This document shows positions 8,986-18,430 of a DNA stretch of 64,000 nt, piece by piece. The notes beneath the pieces were generated by a model. It made no database searches. It saw nothing but the letters and a program-made list of their open reading frames with translations, and was not told where the DNA came from. The DNA comes from Deltaproteobacteria bacterium. Lineage in GTDB: Bacteria > UBA10199 > JACPAL01. Made by a program: the position numbers and the translations under genes. The stretch's first letter is position 1. Each line of letters begins with the position of its first letter. The stretch spans positions 43,125-107,124 of the forward strand of contig JACPAK010000005.1 of assembly GCA_016180845.1 (NCBI GenBank), written 5' to 3'.

Positions 8986-10662
8986 ATGTCATTACCGGTA
9001 CTTGCAGCGATTTTTTTAATCACGATCGGGCTTGGCTATCGATTTTACGGGAGACTCGTCGCGCGTCAGTACGCCTTAAACAACAACCAACGAACGCCGG
9101 CCCATGAACTGAAAGACGGGGTCGACTTCGTCCCGACCAAGCCGTTTTATCTCTTCGGCCAGCATTTCAGCGCGATCTCGGCCGCCGGTCCGATCGCGGG
9201 ACCGATCCTCGCCTGCCAACAGTTCGGCTGGCTTCCTTGCCTGCTCTGGATCGGGCTTGGTGTGGTGCTGATCGGCGCGGTTCACGATTTCTCAGCCCTG
9301 ATTGCCAGTGTGCGACACCGCGGCAACTCGATCGCGGAGATTATCAAATTGAATATTGGCCATAAGGCCTGGCTCGCGATTCTGGGATTCATCTGGTTCG
9401 CCCTGCTCTATGTGATCGTTGCCTTCACCGACATCACCGCAGCGACCTTTGTCGGTCGGATCGAGGAGCTCGACGGAATGCAGGTCGGCTTTGAAAGAGG
9501 AGGCGCCGTCGCTGCTGCCAGCACGATGTATTTGACACTCGCGATCCTGATGGGAATTATCCAAAAAAAATGGAACCCACCACTCTGGCTCATGACGCTC
9601 GTCTTTGTCCCGGCAACACTCGCGGTGGTCTGGTACGGAACAGAGCTCGCCCCCTATTTCTTGCTCAGTAAAAAGGCCTGGGGAGGGATTATCCTTCTCT
9701 ACTGCCTCATCGCCTCGCTCTTGCCGGTCTGGTTCCTCTTGCAACCACGAGGTTACCTGGGCGGTTTTGTCCTCTATCTAACCCTGGCCGTCGGTCTGAT
9801 CGGAATCTTTCTCGGCGGTTATCCAATCCAGCAGATCCCTTTCAAGGGTTGGCAGGCGGCCGGTCCGACAGGTTCCCTCTTCCCGTTTCTTTTTGTCACG
9901 ATCGCCTGCGGCGCCTGTTCCGGATTTCACGGACTTGTCTGCTCCGGCACCACCTCCAAACAGATCGATAAAGAGACCGATTGCCGACCGGTCGGCTATG
10001 GGGCGATGCTGCTCGAGGCTTTTGTCGCACTGATCGCGCTCGCCACAATCATTATTCTCTCAGACAACGAAATCAAAGGGGCACCCGGGGCGATCTTCGG
10101 TCAAGGGATCGGCCGGTTTCTGACACTTGTTATCGGAAAAGAAAACCTGGTCTTTGCGATCACGTTCGGGGCGATGGCTTTTTCAACCTTTGTCTTTGAT
10201 ACGTTGGATGTCACAACCCGATTGGGAAGGTATATTCTTCAGGAACTGACTGGGAAAAAAGGGCCTGTCTCAGCGACACTGGCAACTCTCGCGACCGTCG
10301 GAGTCCCTGCCCTCTTGATCGGAATCGCACCGGAGGGGGGATGGCTGCACTTCTGGATCCTGTTTGGAACCGCCAACCAACTCCTCGCCGCTCTGACACT
10401 GCTCGGTATTACGGTCTGGCTCTATCGGAGTGGCAAGCGTTACTGGTTCACTCTCTTGCCGATGCTCTTTGTCGGGACGATCACGCTCTGGTCTTTTATC
10501 AGTCAACTAACAAACAGCTACCAACTCGGCCTCACCGAAGGTTTTCATCTCGATATCCGTCTGATCAATGGGATCGTCACACTAACCCTCGTCACACTGG
10601 CGATTTTTATTCTTCTGAATGCCGTAAGATCGCTCCGCATCAAGCGCTCGACCTCGTCGTAA
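8986..10662 (+). CDS. cstA: Carbon starvation protein A (CstA-type peptide/pyruvate transporter)
   Basis: 558 residues, many membrane helices. The family signature is clear at the N-terminus: GYRFYGRLVA, DFVPTKPFYLFGQHFSAISAAGPIAGPILA, and GAVHDFSALIASVRHRGNSIAEI, then CGACSGFHGLVCSGTTSKQ in the middle. CstA/YjiY proteins import peptides or pyruvate, often when carbon is limiting. It is shorter than the about 700-residue E. coli protein, matching the short CstA subgroup. With the nucleoside transporter and PutA nearby it suggests scavenging of amino acids and nucleosides. Its 3' end overlaps that of the convergent histidine kinase. Confidence 0.93.
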   Translation: MSLPVLAAIFLITIGLGYRFYGRLVARQYALNNNQRTPAHELKDGVDFVPTKPFYLFGQHFSAISAAGPIAGPILACQQFGWLPCLLWIGLGVVLIGAVHDFSALIASVRHRGNSIAEIIKLNIGHKAWLAILGFIWFALLYVIVAFTDITAATFVGRIEELDGMQVGFERGGAVAAASTMYLTLAILMGIIQKKWNPPLWLMTLVFVPATLAVVWYGTELAPYFLLSKKAWGGIILLYCLIASLLPVWFLLQPRGYLGGFVLYLTLAVGLIGIFLGGYPIQQIPFKGWQAAGPTGSLFPFLFVTIACGACSGFHGLVCSGTTSKQIDKETDCRPVGYGAMLLEAFVALIALATIIILSDNEIKGAPGAIFGQGIGRFLTLVIGKENLVFAITFGAMAFSTFVFDTLDVTTRLGRYILQELTGKKGPVSATLATLATVGVPALLIGIAPEGGWLHFWILFGTANQLLAALTLLGITVWLYRSGKRYWFTLLPMLFVGTITLWSFISQLTNSYQLGLTEGFHLDIRLINGIVTLTLVTLAIFILLNAVRSLRIKRSTSS

Positions 10663-12013
10663 AATAAAAAGTTGACCCCCTGCCGGGCTCACTCGTGAGC
10701 CAGAGCCGCCCCCCCATCATTTCAACAATCCGTCTCGCGATCGCAAGCCCAAGCCCTGTCCCCCCAAATTTCCGGGTCATGGAAGAATCAACCTGGATAA
10801 AAGGCTCGAAGATCTTTTCATGATGATCTGAGGGGATTCCAATGCCGGTGTCTTCGATCTCAAAGACCGTCTCGAGCCCCTTATCATTCGGATAGACGCG
10901 AAGCGAAATCTGTCCCTTCTCGGTAAATTTCGCGGCATTGATCAGCAGATTCAAGAGAACCTGCCGAATCCGCGCCCGATCCCCCCGAATCGGGCTTCCT
11001 TTAAGGACAGGGACCACCTCGGTTTGGAAGGAAACCGATTTCCCTTGAAGCCTCATCTCGACCAGAGGGGCGATCTCGGAAACCAGATCATCGATAGAAA
11101 AGCTTTCCTCCAGAACAGTCATCTTGGCCGCTTCAAGCTTGGAGTAGTCGAGAATGTCATTGATATTATCCAGGAGGATCTGGGCGCTTGTCCGAACTGT
11201 CTCCAGACTCTGGCGCCTCTCGGGAAAGCTTTCTTCCTCAAGCAAAAGATCGGTGAATCCCAAAATCGCATGAAGTGGCGTCCGGATCTCATGGGACATA
11301 TTCGCCAAAAATTCGCTTTTGAGCCGGGAGGATTCGAGGGCTTCAAGGCGAGAGGTCTCCAATTTATCGACCGCTTCACGCAGGGAATCGGCCATTTGAT
11401 TCAATGATTCCTGAAGAAGCCCCATCTCATCCTTGGCATGGACCTGAATCCGATGGTGATAGTTTCCCAAGGTCAACGCCTCTGAAAAGGAAACCGCTTC
11501 TCCGATCGGCTTTAAAACCAGACGCTGGACGAGTCGATAAAGCCCCAATCCCAAAACAAGCCCCGCCGCAGAGATAAGGATAACGAGCCTCAAGAGTTCC
11601 CGAAATCGCAGGGAATGCAAGGCATCTTCCAAGGAGAAATAGATATTGATTTTTCCGACCAATTTCCCTTCAAGATAGAGATTTCGATCTACCTTCAGGT
11701 CATACGACAGTTGGGAATCTGTCCTCTCATAGACGTAGATTCTTTCTCCCTTCTCATCGAAGATTTCGACAACTTGCAGTGTCCTCGCAGCGACCTCTTC
11801 AATAATCTTACGCATCTTCTTCGCATTGAGATTCAAGAGGGCACCTGGAAGGGCTGATTCAAGGTAGGTTGAGGTGGCCTGAACCTCCCGATCAAGAATC
11901 TTCTGTTGATCCTGAATTCGCTGATAAATGATGATCGATCCAAGCCCCCCCAAGATCAAAACCAGAAGGGAGATGATTCCGTAAAAAATCTTATCGGCGA
12001 TCCGTTGTCTCAT
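10640..12013 (-). CDS. Membrane sensor histidine kinase (HAMP-HisKA-HATPase)
   Basis: 457 residues. TM1 about 10-30, an extracytoplasmic segment of about 110 residues, TM2 about 142-160, HAMP about 160-215, then the phosphoacceptor motif SHEIRTPLHA with His241. The ATPase domain has the N box (LLNLLINAAKFTEKG), DTGIGIP and GGTGLGLAIAR. There is no receiver domain and no response regulator next to it. The ATG overlaps the stop of the upstream PhnD-like gene by 4 nt (ATGA), so the two are translationally coupled and probably form one sensing unit. Confidence 0.93.
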   Translation of the reverse strand: MRQRIADKIFYGIISLLVLILGGLGSIIIYQRIQDQQKILDREVQATSTYLESALPGALLNLNAKKMRKIIEEVAARTLQVVEIFDEKGERIYVYERTDSQLSYDLKVDRNLYLEGKLVGKINIYFSLEDALHSLRFRELLRLVILISAAGLVLGLGLYRLVQRLVLKPIGEAVSFSEALTLGNYHHRIQVHAKDEMGLLQESLNQMADSLREAVDKLETSRLEALESSRLKSEFLANMSHEIRTPLHAILGFTDLLLEEESFPERRQSLETVRTSAQILLDNINDILDYSKLEAAKMTVLEESFSIDDLVSEIAPLVEMRLQGKSVSFQTEVVPVLKGSPIRGDRARIRQVLLNLLINAAKFTEKGQISLRVYPNDKGLETVFEIEDTGIGIPSDHHEKIFEPFIQVDSSMTRKFGGTGLGLAIARRIVEMMGGRLWLTSEPGRGSTFYFTTRSSA

Positions 12014-12933
12014 TCAAAGGTCCCCACGAATTTCACAACCTCCCGAACCTGATCATAGTCACTCTCCGGCAAAACCATCCACCCCTTGTCCGGCGTTCCT
12101 TTCAGAAGTTCTTTTTTCAGAGGTGATTCATTGAGAACCATCTGTACTTCCCGAATCTTCTGGATCAATTCAGAGGAAACCCCTTTCGCGGCCACCCAGG
12201 CAATTCCAGGCATCTTCCCTGTCACCTCAACTATTTCAAAAATATCTCCATGTTTTTCGCGTGCCTGTTCGAGGTTGTATTCCCATGTCGCCCCCAGATC
12301 GATCTCACCCGATGCGATCGCATCCGTCACAAGGGTGTGGTTCTCAAAAAAAATGACCTCTCGAAAAATCTCATGAGGATCCACCCCTCTCTTCTTCATC
12401 ATCGCCATCGGATAAGCCCACCCTGAAGAAGATTTCCGGGTCACAAACCCAAGACGAAACTCCTTCACCCTTTTCAAAAAATCATCGAGATGCCAACCGG
12501 CATGCCTTGATTTGAGGGCAACAAGATACCCTTTATAGGTAGCAAAACTCCCTCCTTCGCGTTCCCGAACCTGAGTAGAAATATACTGGAGGTTCGGTTC
12601 ACGTTCCCTGGCGACAACATAACTGACCGGTGGAAGGACAAAGATATCAATATCCCCTTCGACAATCGCCTCAATGGCCGAATCATAATCCTCCATGACA
12701 AGAAGCTGAAATTTCTTCCCCACTTTTTGGCCAATAAAATTGAGAAGCGGATCGTAAACTTCTTTCATTTTTTTAGAATCCCCCCAGGGACTCACCGCAA
12801 AAAGAACCGTATTCTTATCCTGTTTGAGATGAAAGGTAGTCTGAAACCCCGAAGGGGTCCCAAAAAAAGTCACGAGTGAGATTGTTGCAACGACAAGGAC
12901 AAGAGAAAGGAGAACAAAAATCACCCTGTTCAT
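12010..12933 (-). CDS. PhnD-like periplasmic binding protein, probable ligand sensor of the adjacent kinase
   Basis: 307 residues. An N-terminal hydrophobic segment (residues 4-24) serves as signal or anchor. The rest matches PhnD/SsuA-type phosphonate-binding proteins: VLFAVSPWGDSKKMKEVYDPLL, AIVEGDIDIFVLPPVSYVVA, SSSGWAYPMAMM and AIASGEIDLGATWEYN. No ABC permease or ATPase is nearby; instead the gene overlaps a histidine kinase. In such pairs the binding protein is thought to present an oxyanion or phosphonate-like ligand to the kinase. Function as sensor is inferred from context. Confidence 0.85.
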   Translation of the reverse strand: MNRVIFVLLSLVLVVATISLVTFFGTPSGFQTTFHLKQDKNTVLFAVSPWGDSKKMKEVYDPLLNFIGQKVGKKFQLLVMEDYDSAIEAIVEGDIDIFVLPPVSYVVAREREPNLQYISTQVREREGGSFATYKGYLVALKSRHAGWHLDDFLKRVKEFRLGFVTRKSSSGWAYPMAMMKKRGVDPHEIFREVIFFENHTLVTDAIASGEIDLGATWEYNLEQAREKHGDIFEIVEVTGKMPGIAWVAAKGVSSELIQKIREVQMVLNESPLKKELLKGTPDKGWMVLPESDYDQVREVVKFVGTFE

Positions 12934-12962
12934 ATAAACCTCGAATCTGTTATGTTCCCCCC

Positions 12963-13367
12963 ATGGCCAAGAAAAGAAACTCCGAAAATGAAGTCAACGC
13001 GCCCCGTCCCTTTGGCCTCCACTATGTCCCCAAGGAACGGAGGATTCAACCGGATTATTCAAAAGGGGTTTATGTCGGCAAGGTCTCCGAAATCCCCCCC
13101 GGCCGTTCCAAACAGATTTTGCTCGCTCATTTTAACATTGCTGTCTTCAATGTGGATGGAAATTTTCACGCAATTAAGGACGCCTGTCCTCATGCTGAAT
13201 ACCCACTCTATAAGGGAACTCTGGAGGGATTTGTTGTTCAATGTGCGAATCATAACTGGAAATTTGACCTCCGGACAGGGGCCTGTGTCAAAGGTCAACC
13301 TGATGTTGCGGTAAAAAAATTTGAGGTTGAGATCCGAAATGAGAATGAGATCTGGTTAAAACTCTAA
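12963..13367 (+). CDS. Small soluble Rieske [2Fe-2S] ferredoxin-like protein
   Basis: 134 residues from the ATG at 12963. A Rieske cluster motif is complete: CPH at the start of the first loop and CANH in the second, 16 residues apart, as in NirD and dioxygenase ferredoxins. The N-terminal 45 residues are a basic extension without a signal peptide, so it should be cytoplasmic. It is followed one nucleotide later by the helicase gene. The redox partner cannot be identified from the neighbours. Confidence 0.85.
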   Translation: MAKKRNSENEVNAPRPFGLHYVPKERRIQPDYSKGVYVGKVSEIPPGRSKQILLAHFNIAVFNVDGNFHAIKDACPHAEYPLYKGTLEGFVVQCANHNWKFDLRTGACVKGQPDVAVKKFEVEIRNENEIWLKL

Positions 13368-13368
13368 C

Positions 13369-15210
13369 ATGCCCTCCGTAACCCCTCTTCAGAGAGAAGC
13401 GATCGAATTTCTGGGTGACTCGGGAATCATCGCAGCCCCGGGCTCCGGCAAAACCTTCGTCCTGGTTCAGAAACTGGCCTGGCTCGTCTCCACACATAAG
13501 GTCCCGTTGAGTCGGATCCTCCTCGTGACCTTTTCAGAAAAGGCCGCCTTGGAGCTTCGAACAAGGATTAACGCCCCTTCTCTATCTGTCGGAACGATCC
13601 ATGCGACACTCGCCCTGTTGCTTAGAGACAATGGAAAAGTCTTAGATCTGAACCCTGATTTCAAAATCCTCGAGGAGACGCTCGCGGGTCTCCAAAAATT
13701 AAGGATTGTCGAAGAGTTGCTGACAAGGTCATTAAAAGAAAAAAACGAGGAAACGCTGCGGTTTGTCAATCATTTCGGTTACCATCGATCGATCCGCCTC
13801 GCGACGGAACTTCTTTCAAAACAGGTCGAAGAGGATCACCCTTACAGATGGATTATTGCGAACCTTCGATCGGCTTATCAGGAGAAAAAAAGAGCCGGCT
13901 CCTATCTTGATTTCGATGATCTGGAGACTTATGGCCTCGCCCTGCTTCGGCAAAAAGAGATCCAAAAAAAAATTCAAAACGAATTTCAGTGGATCTTTGT
14001 TGATGAGTTTCAGGACACAAGCCCGATCCAATGGGAAATTATTAAGTCTCTCCATGAACCCGGGCTGAATCACCTCGTCATCGTCGGAGACCCTCGTCAA
14101 TCAATCTATCGGTTCCGCGGTGCGCGCCCTGAACTCTTTTGGAAGGCGATCAAGCGGATCGAGGCCTCCAATGGAAGAATTTTCCACCTCGACGAAAATT
14201 TCCGCTCCACACCAGCAATCATTGATTTCGTCAATCGATTGGCACCGACGCTCTTTCCTGATTTTCCACGCCCGATGTTTGCCAAACGCCCTTCTCAAAA
14301 CTCTCAGGTAATTCATCGAATCCCCTTGAAACAGGAGTCACTGGAACAACAAAGAATCGAGGAGGCAGGTCAAATAGCAACGACCCTCAAGCTTTTTCAC
14401 AATCAGGGGATCGACTGGAACCAGATCGCGCTCCTTTTTCGGACACGTCGCGCGATGCCCCAGTTTGAAAAAGTCTTCCGTGTCGAGGGAATCCCATTCC
14501 AATCCGCCAGTGGAGAACCGCTTCTCGAAAACGCTGAGGTGATTTTAGTCAGCCTTTTCCTGAAAAGGCTTCTCGAACCGAAGGATAAACTCGCCAATCT
14601 GGCGTTGTCTTACTCTCCACTGAAAGATCTCACCATTTCAGCACCAAAAGAAGAACGATTGGAAGATTGGATTCAAAAATTTTTTGAGAAAATCCCTGCT
14701 TCGAAAAATATCGAGACCTTTTGTGAACTGATTCTCAAACTCCTGAAGGCAGAGCCCTCGACCCATTTGGGAGAACTTCTGAAGACGCTACAGACCTTAA
14801 GAAACGAGGAGGCGCGGATCCCTTGCCCAGCGCCAGATACAAACGAACCGGGGGTCCGGCTCTTGACTGTCCATGGGGCAAAGGGTCTCGAGTTTCCGGT
14901 GGTTGTCCTGTGTGATCTCGCCGGACGTCCCTCGACCGCTCGTCCCCCTTATCTCGAACATCCCGAGCTGGGAATTATTTTTAAGGAGAAAGAAACGGAG
15001 GCGGCAGGACTCAAAAATAAACTTAAAAAAACAGAACTTTTTGAGGAGCTTGAGGAAAAAGAACGCCGCGCGGAGGAAGAGGAATCAAAAAGGCTTCTTT
15101 ATGTCGCTATGACACGGGCAAAAGATAAGTTGATTCTTCCACTTGTTGATTCAAATAAAACTAAAGGGAACTTAAAGACTTGGAGTGGCCTATTAAAATC
15201 GTTAGGTTAA
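13369..15210 (+). CDS. UvrD/Rep-family superfamily 1 DNA helicase
   Basis: 613 residues with all SF1A motifs in order: Walker A APGSGKT, LLVTFSEKAALELRTR (Ia), DEFQDTSPIQ (II), VGDPRQSIYRFRGA (III), NFRSTPAI (IV), LLTVHGAKGLEFPVVVL (V) and RLLYVAMTRAKDKL (VI). It unwinds DNA 3'-5' in repair or replication restart. It is about 100 residues shorter than UvrD or PcrA, mainly in the 2B region and C-terminus, so I do not assign a gene symbol. Confidence 0.93.
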   Translation: MPSVTPLQREAIEFLGDSGIIAAPGSGKTFVLVQKLAWLVSTHKVPLSRILLVTFSEKAALELRTRINAPSLSVGTIHATLALLLRDNGKVLDLNPDFKILEETLAGLQKLRIVEELLTRSLKEKNEETLRFVNHFGYHRSIRLATELLSKQVEEDHPYRWIIANLRSAYQEKKRAGSYLDFDDLETYGLALLRQKEIQKKIQNEFQWIFVDEFQDTSPIQWEIIKSLHEPGLNHLVIVGDPRQSIYRFRGARPELFWKAIKRIEASNGRIFHLDENFRSTPAIIDFVNRLAPTLFPDFPRPMFAKRPSQNSQVIHRIPLKQESLEQQRIEEAGQIATTLKLFHNQGIDWNQIALLFRTRRAMPQFEKVFRVEGIPFQSASGEPLLENAEVILVSLFLKRLLEPKDKLANLALSYSPLKDLTISAPKEERLEDWIQKFFEKIPASKNIETFCELILKLLKAEPSTHLGELLKTLQTLRNEEARIPCPAPDTNEPGVRLLTVHGAKGLEFPVVVLCDLAGRPSTARPPYLEHPELGIIFKEKETEAAGLKNKLKKTELFEELEEKERRAEEEESKRLLYVAMTRAKDKLILPLVDSNKTKGNLKTWSGLLKSLG

Positions 15211-15217
15211 AAAGGAA

Positions 15218-15583
15218 CTACTCAGCCATCGTTCGCTCAAAGCGCTCCTCTTCTTCTTTGCACCGAATACAAAGATCTGTGACTGGACGTGCTTCAAGTC
15301 GGCGAAGATCGATATCCTCTCCACACCGCTCACAAACCCCGTACTCCCCCGCCTCAATCTTCTGAAGCGCTTTTTCGATTTTTTGGTAAAGAACGCGCTC
15401 ACGATCCCGAAGTCTCAAATTCATCGACTGATCCGATTCGGAGCTTGCCAGATCGACCTCATCAGGGAGATCATCCGTGGAGAAACCGATCCCTTTTTCT
15501 TTCGTCGCTTCGGCCGCCTGCAAAATCTCCTTTTGACGTCCTAACAGAATTTCCTTAAAACGCTTGAGTTCTTTTTTGTTCAT
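15218..15583 (-). CDS. DksA/TraR-family zinc-finger protein
   Basis: 121 residues: an N-terminal coiled coil (about 1-75) with DLPDEVDLASSESDQSMNLRLRDRE, then a four-cysteine zinc finger CERC...CIRC, the layout of DksA/YbiI-type proteins that bind RNA polymerase through the secondary channel. The coiled-coil tip has no clear DxxDxA pair in the usual place, so ppGpp-linked activity is uncertain. It ends next to the convergent helicase gene and is divergent from the DciA-like gene. Confidence 0.88.
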   Translation of the reverse strand: MNKKELKRFKEILLGRQKEILQAAEATKEKGIGFSTDDLPDEVDLASSESDQSMNLRLRDRERVLYQKIEKALQKIEAGEYGVCERCGEDIDLRRLEARPVTDLCIRCKEEEERFERTMAE

Positions 15584-15620
15584 AAGTGGGGCATATTGAA
15601 TTCTTCATGGTTTTTTGTCA

Positions 15621-15941
15621 ATGCGAAAAAAGAGTAATAAATTAGAGCAGTTAGGCTCGATCCTCCCCTCCGCTATGAAGCAGTGGAGGGTTGATAACAA
15701 GATGACTGTCTGGTCACTGCAGGAGAAGTGGCCAAAGATCGTCGGCGAACCCCTCGCGCGTAAAACACACCCCTTGAGAATCCAGTCTTCGACACTTTGG
15801 ATCGGTGTTTCGAGCCCGGCATGGGCCAATGAGCTCCAGCTGCTTCAATGTGAACTGCTGGAGAAAATTCAGTCAGAATTTCCATTGATTCGTGAAATCC
15901 GTTTTCAGATCGAAACCGTTTCTTCCGGACGAATCCGGTGA
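15621..15941 (+). CDS. DUF721/DciA-like protein
   Basis: 106 residues from ATG 15621 (an in-frame TTG at 15615 is less likely). The pattern WSLQEKWPKIVGEPLARKTHPLRIQSSTLWIGVSSPAWANELQLL is typical of DUF721, the family of DciA, which helps load the replicative helicase in bacteria that lack DnaC. Its 3' end overlaps the convergent DUF1015 gene by 37 nt. Confidence 0.82.
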   Translation: MRKKSNKLEQLGSILPSAMKQWRVDNKMTVWSLQEKWPKIVGEPLARKTHPLRIQSSTLWIGVSSPAWANELQLLQCELLEKIQSEFPLIREIRFQIETVSSGRIR

Positions 15942-17209
15942 AAGACAAGGCCCGTAACAAGTTTTGGGTAAAAATAAGTCGACTTCGGAGGAAGGATGAC
16001 ACCTCTTTCAGCCGCCTCAATCACCTCCTGCGTTCTCGGCGCATTGAGGAGAATGCCGACGCTCTCTGATGATTCTTCCACCATCTTGAACAGAGCCGCC
16101 TCTTCTTTCACATAAGAAACCCTTTCTGGATTCCTCTCCTCTTGCTCGCTAATACCGAGGATTTTTCGGAAAAGAGTTTCGTGAACCTGAATCACATCCA
16201 GGACCCCTTTCGATTTTTGAGAAGTAACGAGGTGGTATTTTTGGTCCCGTGACATCACCAATCCAAAACCGCTCCCATGGCCTTTCAGTTCTTCCAAGGC
16301 TTGAAGAAACTCGGTCCGGTTTTTTGATTGAAATGATTCGATCTCAAATTCTCCCCGAAGTTGCGTCAAAATCCTGGAGGAATCGAGGGCCGCTTGCTTC
16401 AATACAACCCGATGAGTCGGGAAAATAATCAAGCCCGGATCATCCATTTCATTAAAATAGGTCAGGATATAATGAAACGGGGCCTGGGAATCGGCCTTCG
16501 GGTATTTTTGAAGCATCTCCCTCCGGTAGGCCAAACCCACCTCGTAACGATGATGACCATCTGCAATCAGCAAGGTCTTCTGTTCCATCTTCTCAGAAAC
16601 TGCCCTTAAGATTTCCGGATCCTTCACCTGCCAGAGCTGATGACAGACCGAATCACGATCGACAATATCAATAATCGGCTCTGTATTATAAAAAGGCTCT
16701 AGAGAGGAAACAATCTCTCGCTTGGGATCGGGATAAATCATAAAAATCGGACTGAAATTCGCATGACAGGCCTGCATGAGCTGAAGACGATCTTTTTTGG
16801 GCCCCTCCATTGTCGTCTCATGGGGACGAACGGCACCGCCAAATTCTTCCAGTCTTCTCAAGGCAAAAAACCCACGTCGTCTCCACCTCTTCTCCCCCTC
16901 AGTCGTGAACTCCTGCTGATAGAGATAAAAAGAGGGGTCCGAATCACGAGCGAGGATGCCATTCTGGATCCATTCTCCAAAATCATGTGCCGATCTTGTG
17001 TAGCGATTGTCTTTTGAAGAATCGGTCTCGCTTCTCTCCCCTAATTCCAATCGGATCACATTGTAGGGATTCTGCTCATAAAGGTGTCTTTGTAACTCAC
17101 CGGAAATCACATCGTAAGGGGGGGCAATCACCTGAGACAGATCACGAACCTTCTCGCGCGAGTAGCGAAGGGCACGAAAGGGGGCGATTTTTTGGGTTTG
17201 GTTTTTCAA
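15905..17209 (-). CDS. DUF1015 family protein
   Basis: 434 residues. Family features: the N-terminal IAPFRALRYSREKVRDLSQVIAPPYDVI, NVIRLELGE, RPHETTMEGPKKDRL and IADGHHRYEVGLAYR. DUF1015 belongs to the ParB/SerK-like group and archaeal relatives act as ADP-dependent serine kinases, so a small-molecule kinase role is possible but not proven. The ATG overlaps the upstream tsaC-like stop by 4 nt, placing it at the end of the pur/tsaC run. Confidence 0.88.
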   Translation of the reverse strand: MKNQTQKIAPFRALRYSREKVRDLSQVIAPPYDVISGELQRHLYEQNPYNVIRLELGERSETDSSKDNRYTRSAHDFGEWIQNGILARDSDPSFYLYQQEFTTEGEKRWRRRGFFALRRLEEFGGAVRPHETTMEGPKKDRLQLMQACHANFSPIFMIYPDPKREIVSSLEPFYNTEPIIDIVDRDSVCHQLWQVKDPEILRAVSEKMEQKTLLIADGHHRYEVGLAYRREMLQKYPKADSQAPFHYILTYFNEMDDPGLIIFPTHRVVLKQAALDSSRILTQLRGEFEIESFQSKNRTEFLQALEELKGHGSGFGLVMSRDQKYHLVTSQKSKGVLDVIQVHETLFRKILGISEQEERNPERVSYVKEEAALFKMVEESSESVGILLNAPRTQEVIEAAERGVILPPKSTYFYPKLVTGLVFHRIRPEETVSI

Positions 17210-17853
17210 ATCGCCTCTTCTTTCTCAAAATGTTTAAAAATCATGTCGGCGGGAATGACCCCTTCCCGGATGATCGCAATCTTCTCCTCGGTCACATCGA
17301 CAACTGTCGAACCGAGAGAGGGAGAAAGCTCCCCCCCATCGACAACCAAATCAACCTTGTCTCCAAAATAGCTTCGGACATGTTTTGGGTCTGTCGACGG
17401 AGGAAAACCTGAGAGATTCGCCGACGTGGTGCTTAAAGGCCTCCCAAGCCCTTTCACAAGGGCGGTCGCAACAGGATGAGAAGAAATTCGAATCCCGATT
17501 TTGCCGGTGTTGGTTGTTAATTGTCGTGATACCTGTTTGTTCGTTCGAAACAGAATCGTGAGCGGGCCCGGCCAAAAGAGATCCATAAGAACCAGGGCAT
17601 GATCGGGAACCTCCTGAACAATAGAGACGAGCATATCCCTATCAGCGACAATCACGGCAATCGGATTCCCATAATCACGCCTCTTCAGGTCAAACAGCCG
17701 CTTGATCGCCATTTCATTTCCGATATCAACCCCCAGGCCATAAAAAGTCTCCGTCGGGTAGGCACAAATAGCCCCCTCTCGAATCATTCCAACCGCCTGT
17801 CGGATGAGATCAGTTTCAGGAGACTCCTGATTTATTTTTAAAAGACGACTCAT
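17206..17853 (-). CDS. L-threonylcarbamoyladenylate synthase (TsaC/Sua5 family)
   Basis: 215 residues. Makes threonylcarbamoyl-AMP for the t6A37 modification of ANN-decoding tRNAs. Typical segments: GAICAYPTETFYGLGVD, FWPGPLTILFR, IGIRISSHPVA, PLSTTSANLSG and STVVDV near the end. Length fits the single-domain form without the Sua5 C-terminal domain. It overlaps purE by 4 nt (ATGA) and the DUF1015 gene by 4 nt. Confidence 0.93.
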   Translation of the reverse strand: MSRLLKINQESPETDLIRQAVGMIREGAICAYPTETFYGLGVDIGNEMAIKRLFDLKRRDYGNPIAVIVADRDMLVSIVQEVPDHALVLMDLFWPGPLTILFRTNKQVSRQLTTNTGKIGIRISSHPVATALVKGLGRPLSTTSANLSGFPPSTDPKHVRSYFGDKVDLVVDGGELSPSLGSTVVDVTEEKIAIIREGVIPADMIFKHFEKEEAI

Positions 17854-18359
17854 CTCGCAGCCTGCCGGAGTTGATGATCCTTCTCCTCCAGCTTCTTCTC
17901 CATCCGTTTGCGATACTGGATCAATTTTTTCTTAAGTGACCGATCGGTCAAGGCGAGGATTTCGATCGCCATCAGAGCGGCATTTTTCGCCCCTGCCTTC
18001 CCGATCGCCATCGTCGCTACAGGAATCCCTCCCGGCATCTGAACTGTCGATAAAATGGAATCCAGTCCCTTCAGTGCCGAGGAATCAATCGGCACTCCGA
18101 TCACCGGAAGTGTCGTCAAGGCAGCAACCATGCCGGCCAGATGCGCGGCATGACCGGCACCTGCAATCAGGATCCGAATCCCCCGCTTCTCTGCCGAACC
18201 GGCATAAACAGCGGTCCTTCGTGGACTCCGATGCGCCGAGGCGATCACCATTTCATTCGGCACCCCAAACTCCTCGAGCACACTGGACGTCTCTTGCATC
18301 ACCTCGAGATCTGAATCACTCCCCATCAAGATCCCTACAATCGGTTTTCTATGAGTCAT
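17850..18359 (-). CDS. purE: N5-carboxyaminoimidazole ribonucleotide mutase PurE
   Basis: 169 residues. Converts N5-CAIR to CAIR in purine synthesis. Family motifs: GILMGSDSDLEVM, IASAHRSPRR, LIAGAGHAAHLAGMVAA, GVPIDSSALKGLDSILSTVQMPGG. The GSDSD and AHR signature is class I PurE. No purK is in the window. A duplicated piece of the purD tail lies directly upstream and abuts its ribosome-binding region. Confidence 0.95.
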   Translation of the reverse strand: MTHRKPIVGILMGSDSDLEVMQETSSVLEEFGVPNEMVIASAHRSPRRTAVYAGSAEKRGIRILIAGAGHAAHLAGMVAALTTLPVIGVPIDSSALKGLDSILSTVQMPGGIPVATMAIGKAGAKNAALMAIEILALTDRSLKKKLIQYRKRMEKKLEEKDHQLRQAAR

Positions 18360-18376
18360 ATTTCTATCCCTTTTAG

Positions 18377-18430
18377 CCCAATATCCTTCCTATAGTGCAT
18401 CCCTCGCCAATATATTTTTTCACACGCGTC
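18377..18430 (-). pseudogene. Duplicated fragment of the purD 3' end
   Basis: Read on the minus strand these 54 nt encode DACEKIYWRG(M)HYRKDIG, 17 of 18 residues identical to the purD C-terminus (18534-18587, with V instead of M). The fragment lies between purD and purE, separated from purD by a hairpin repeat (18431-18512). It has no start and is not a gene. It looks like a target or tail duplication left by the repeat. Confidence 0.85.
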
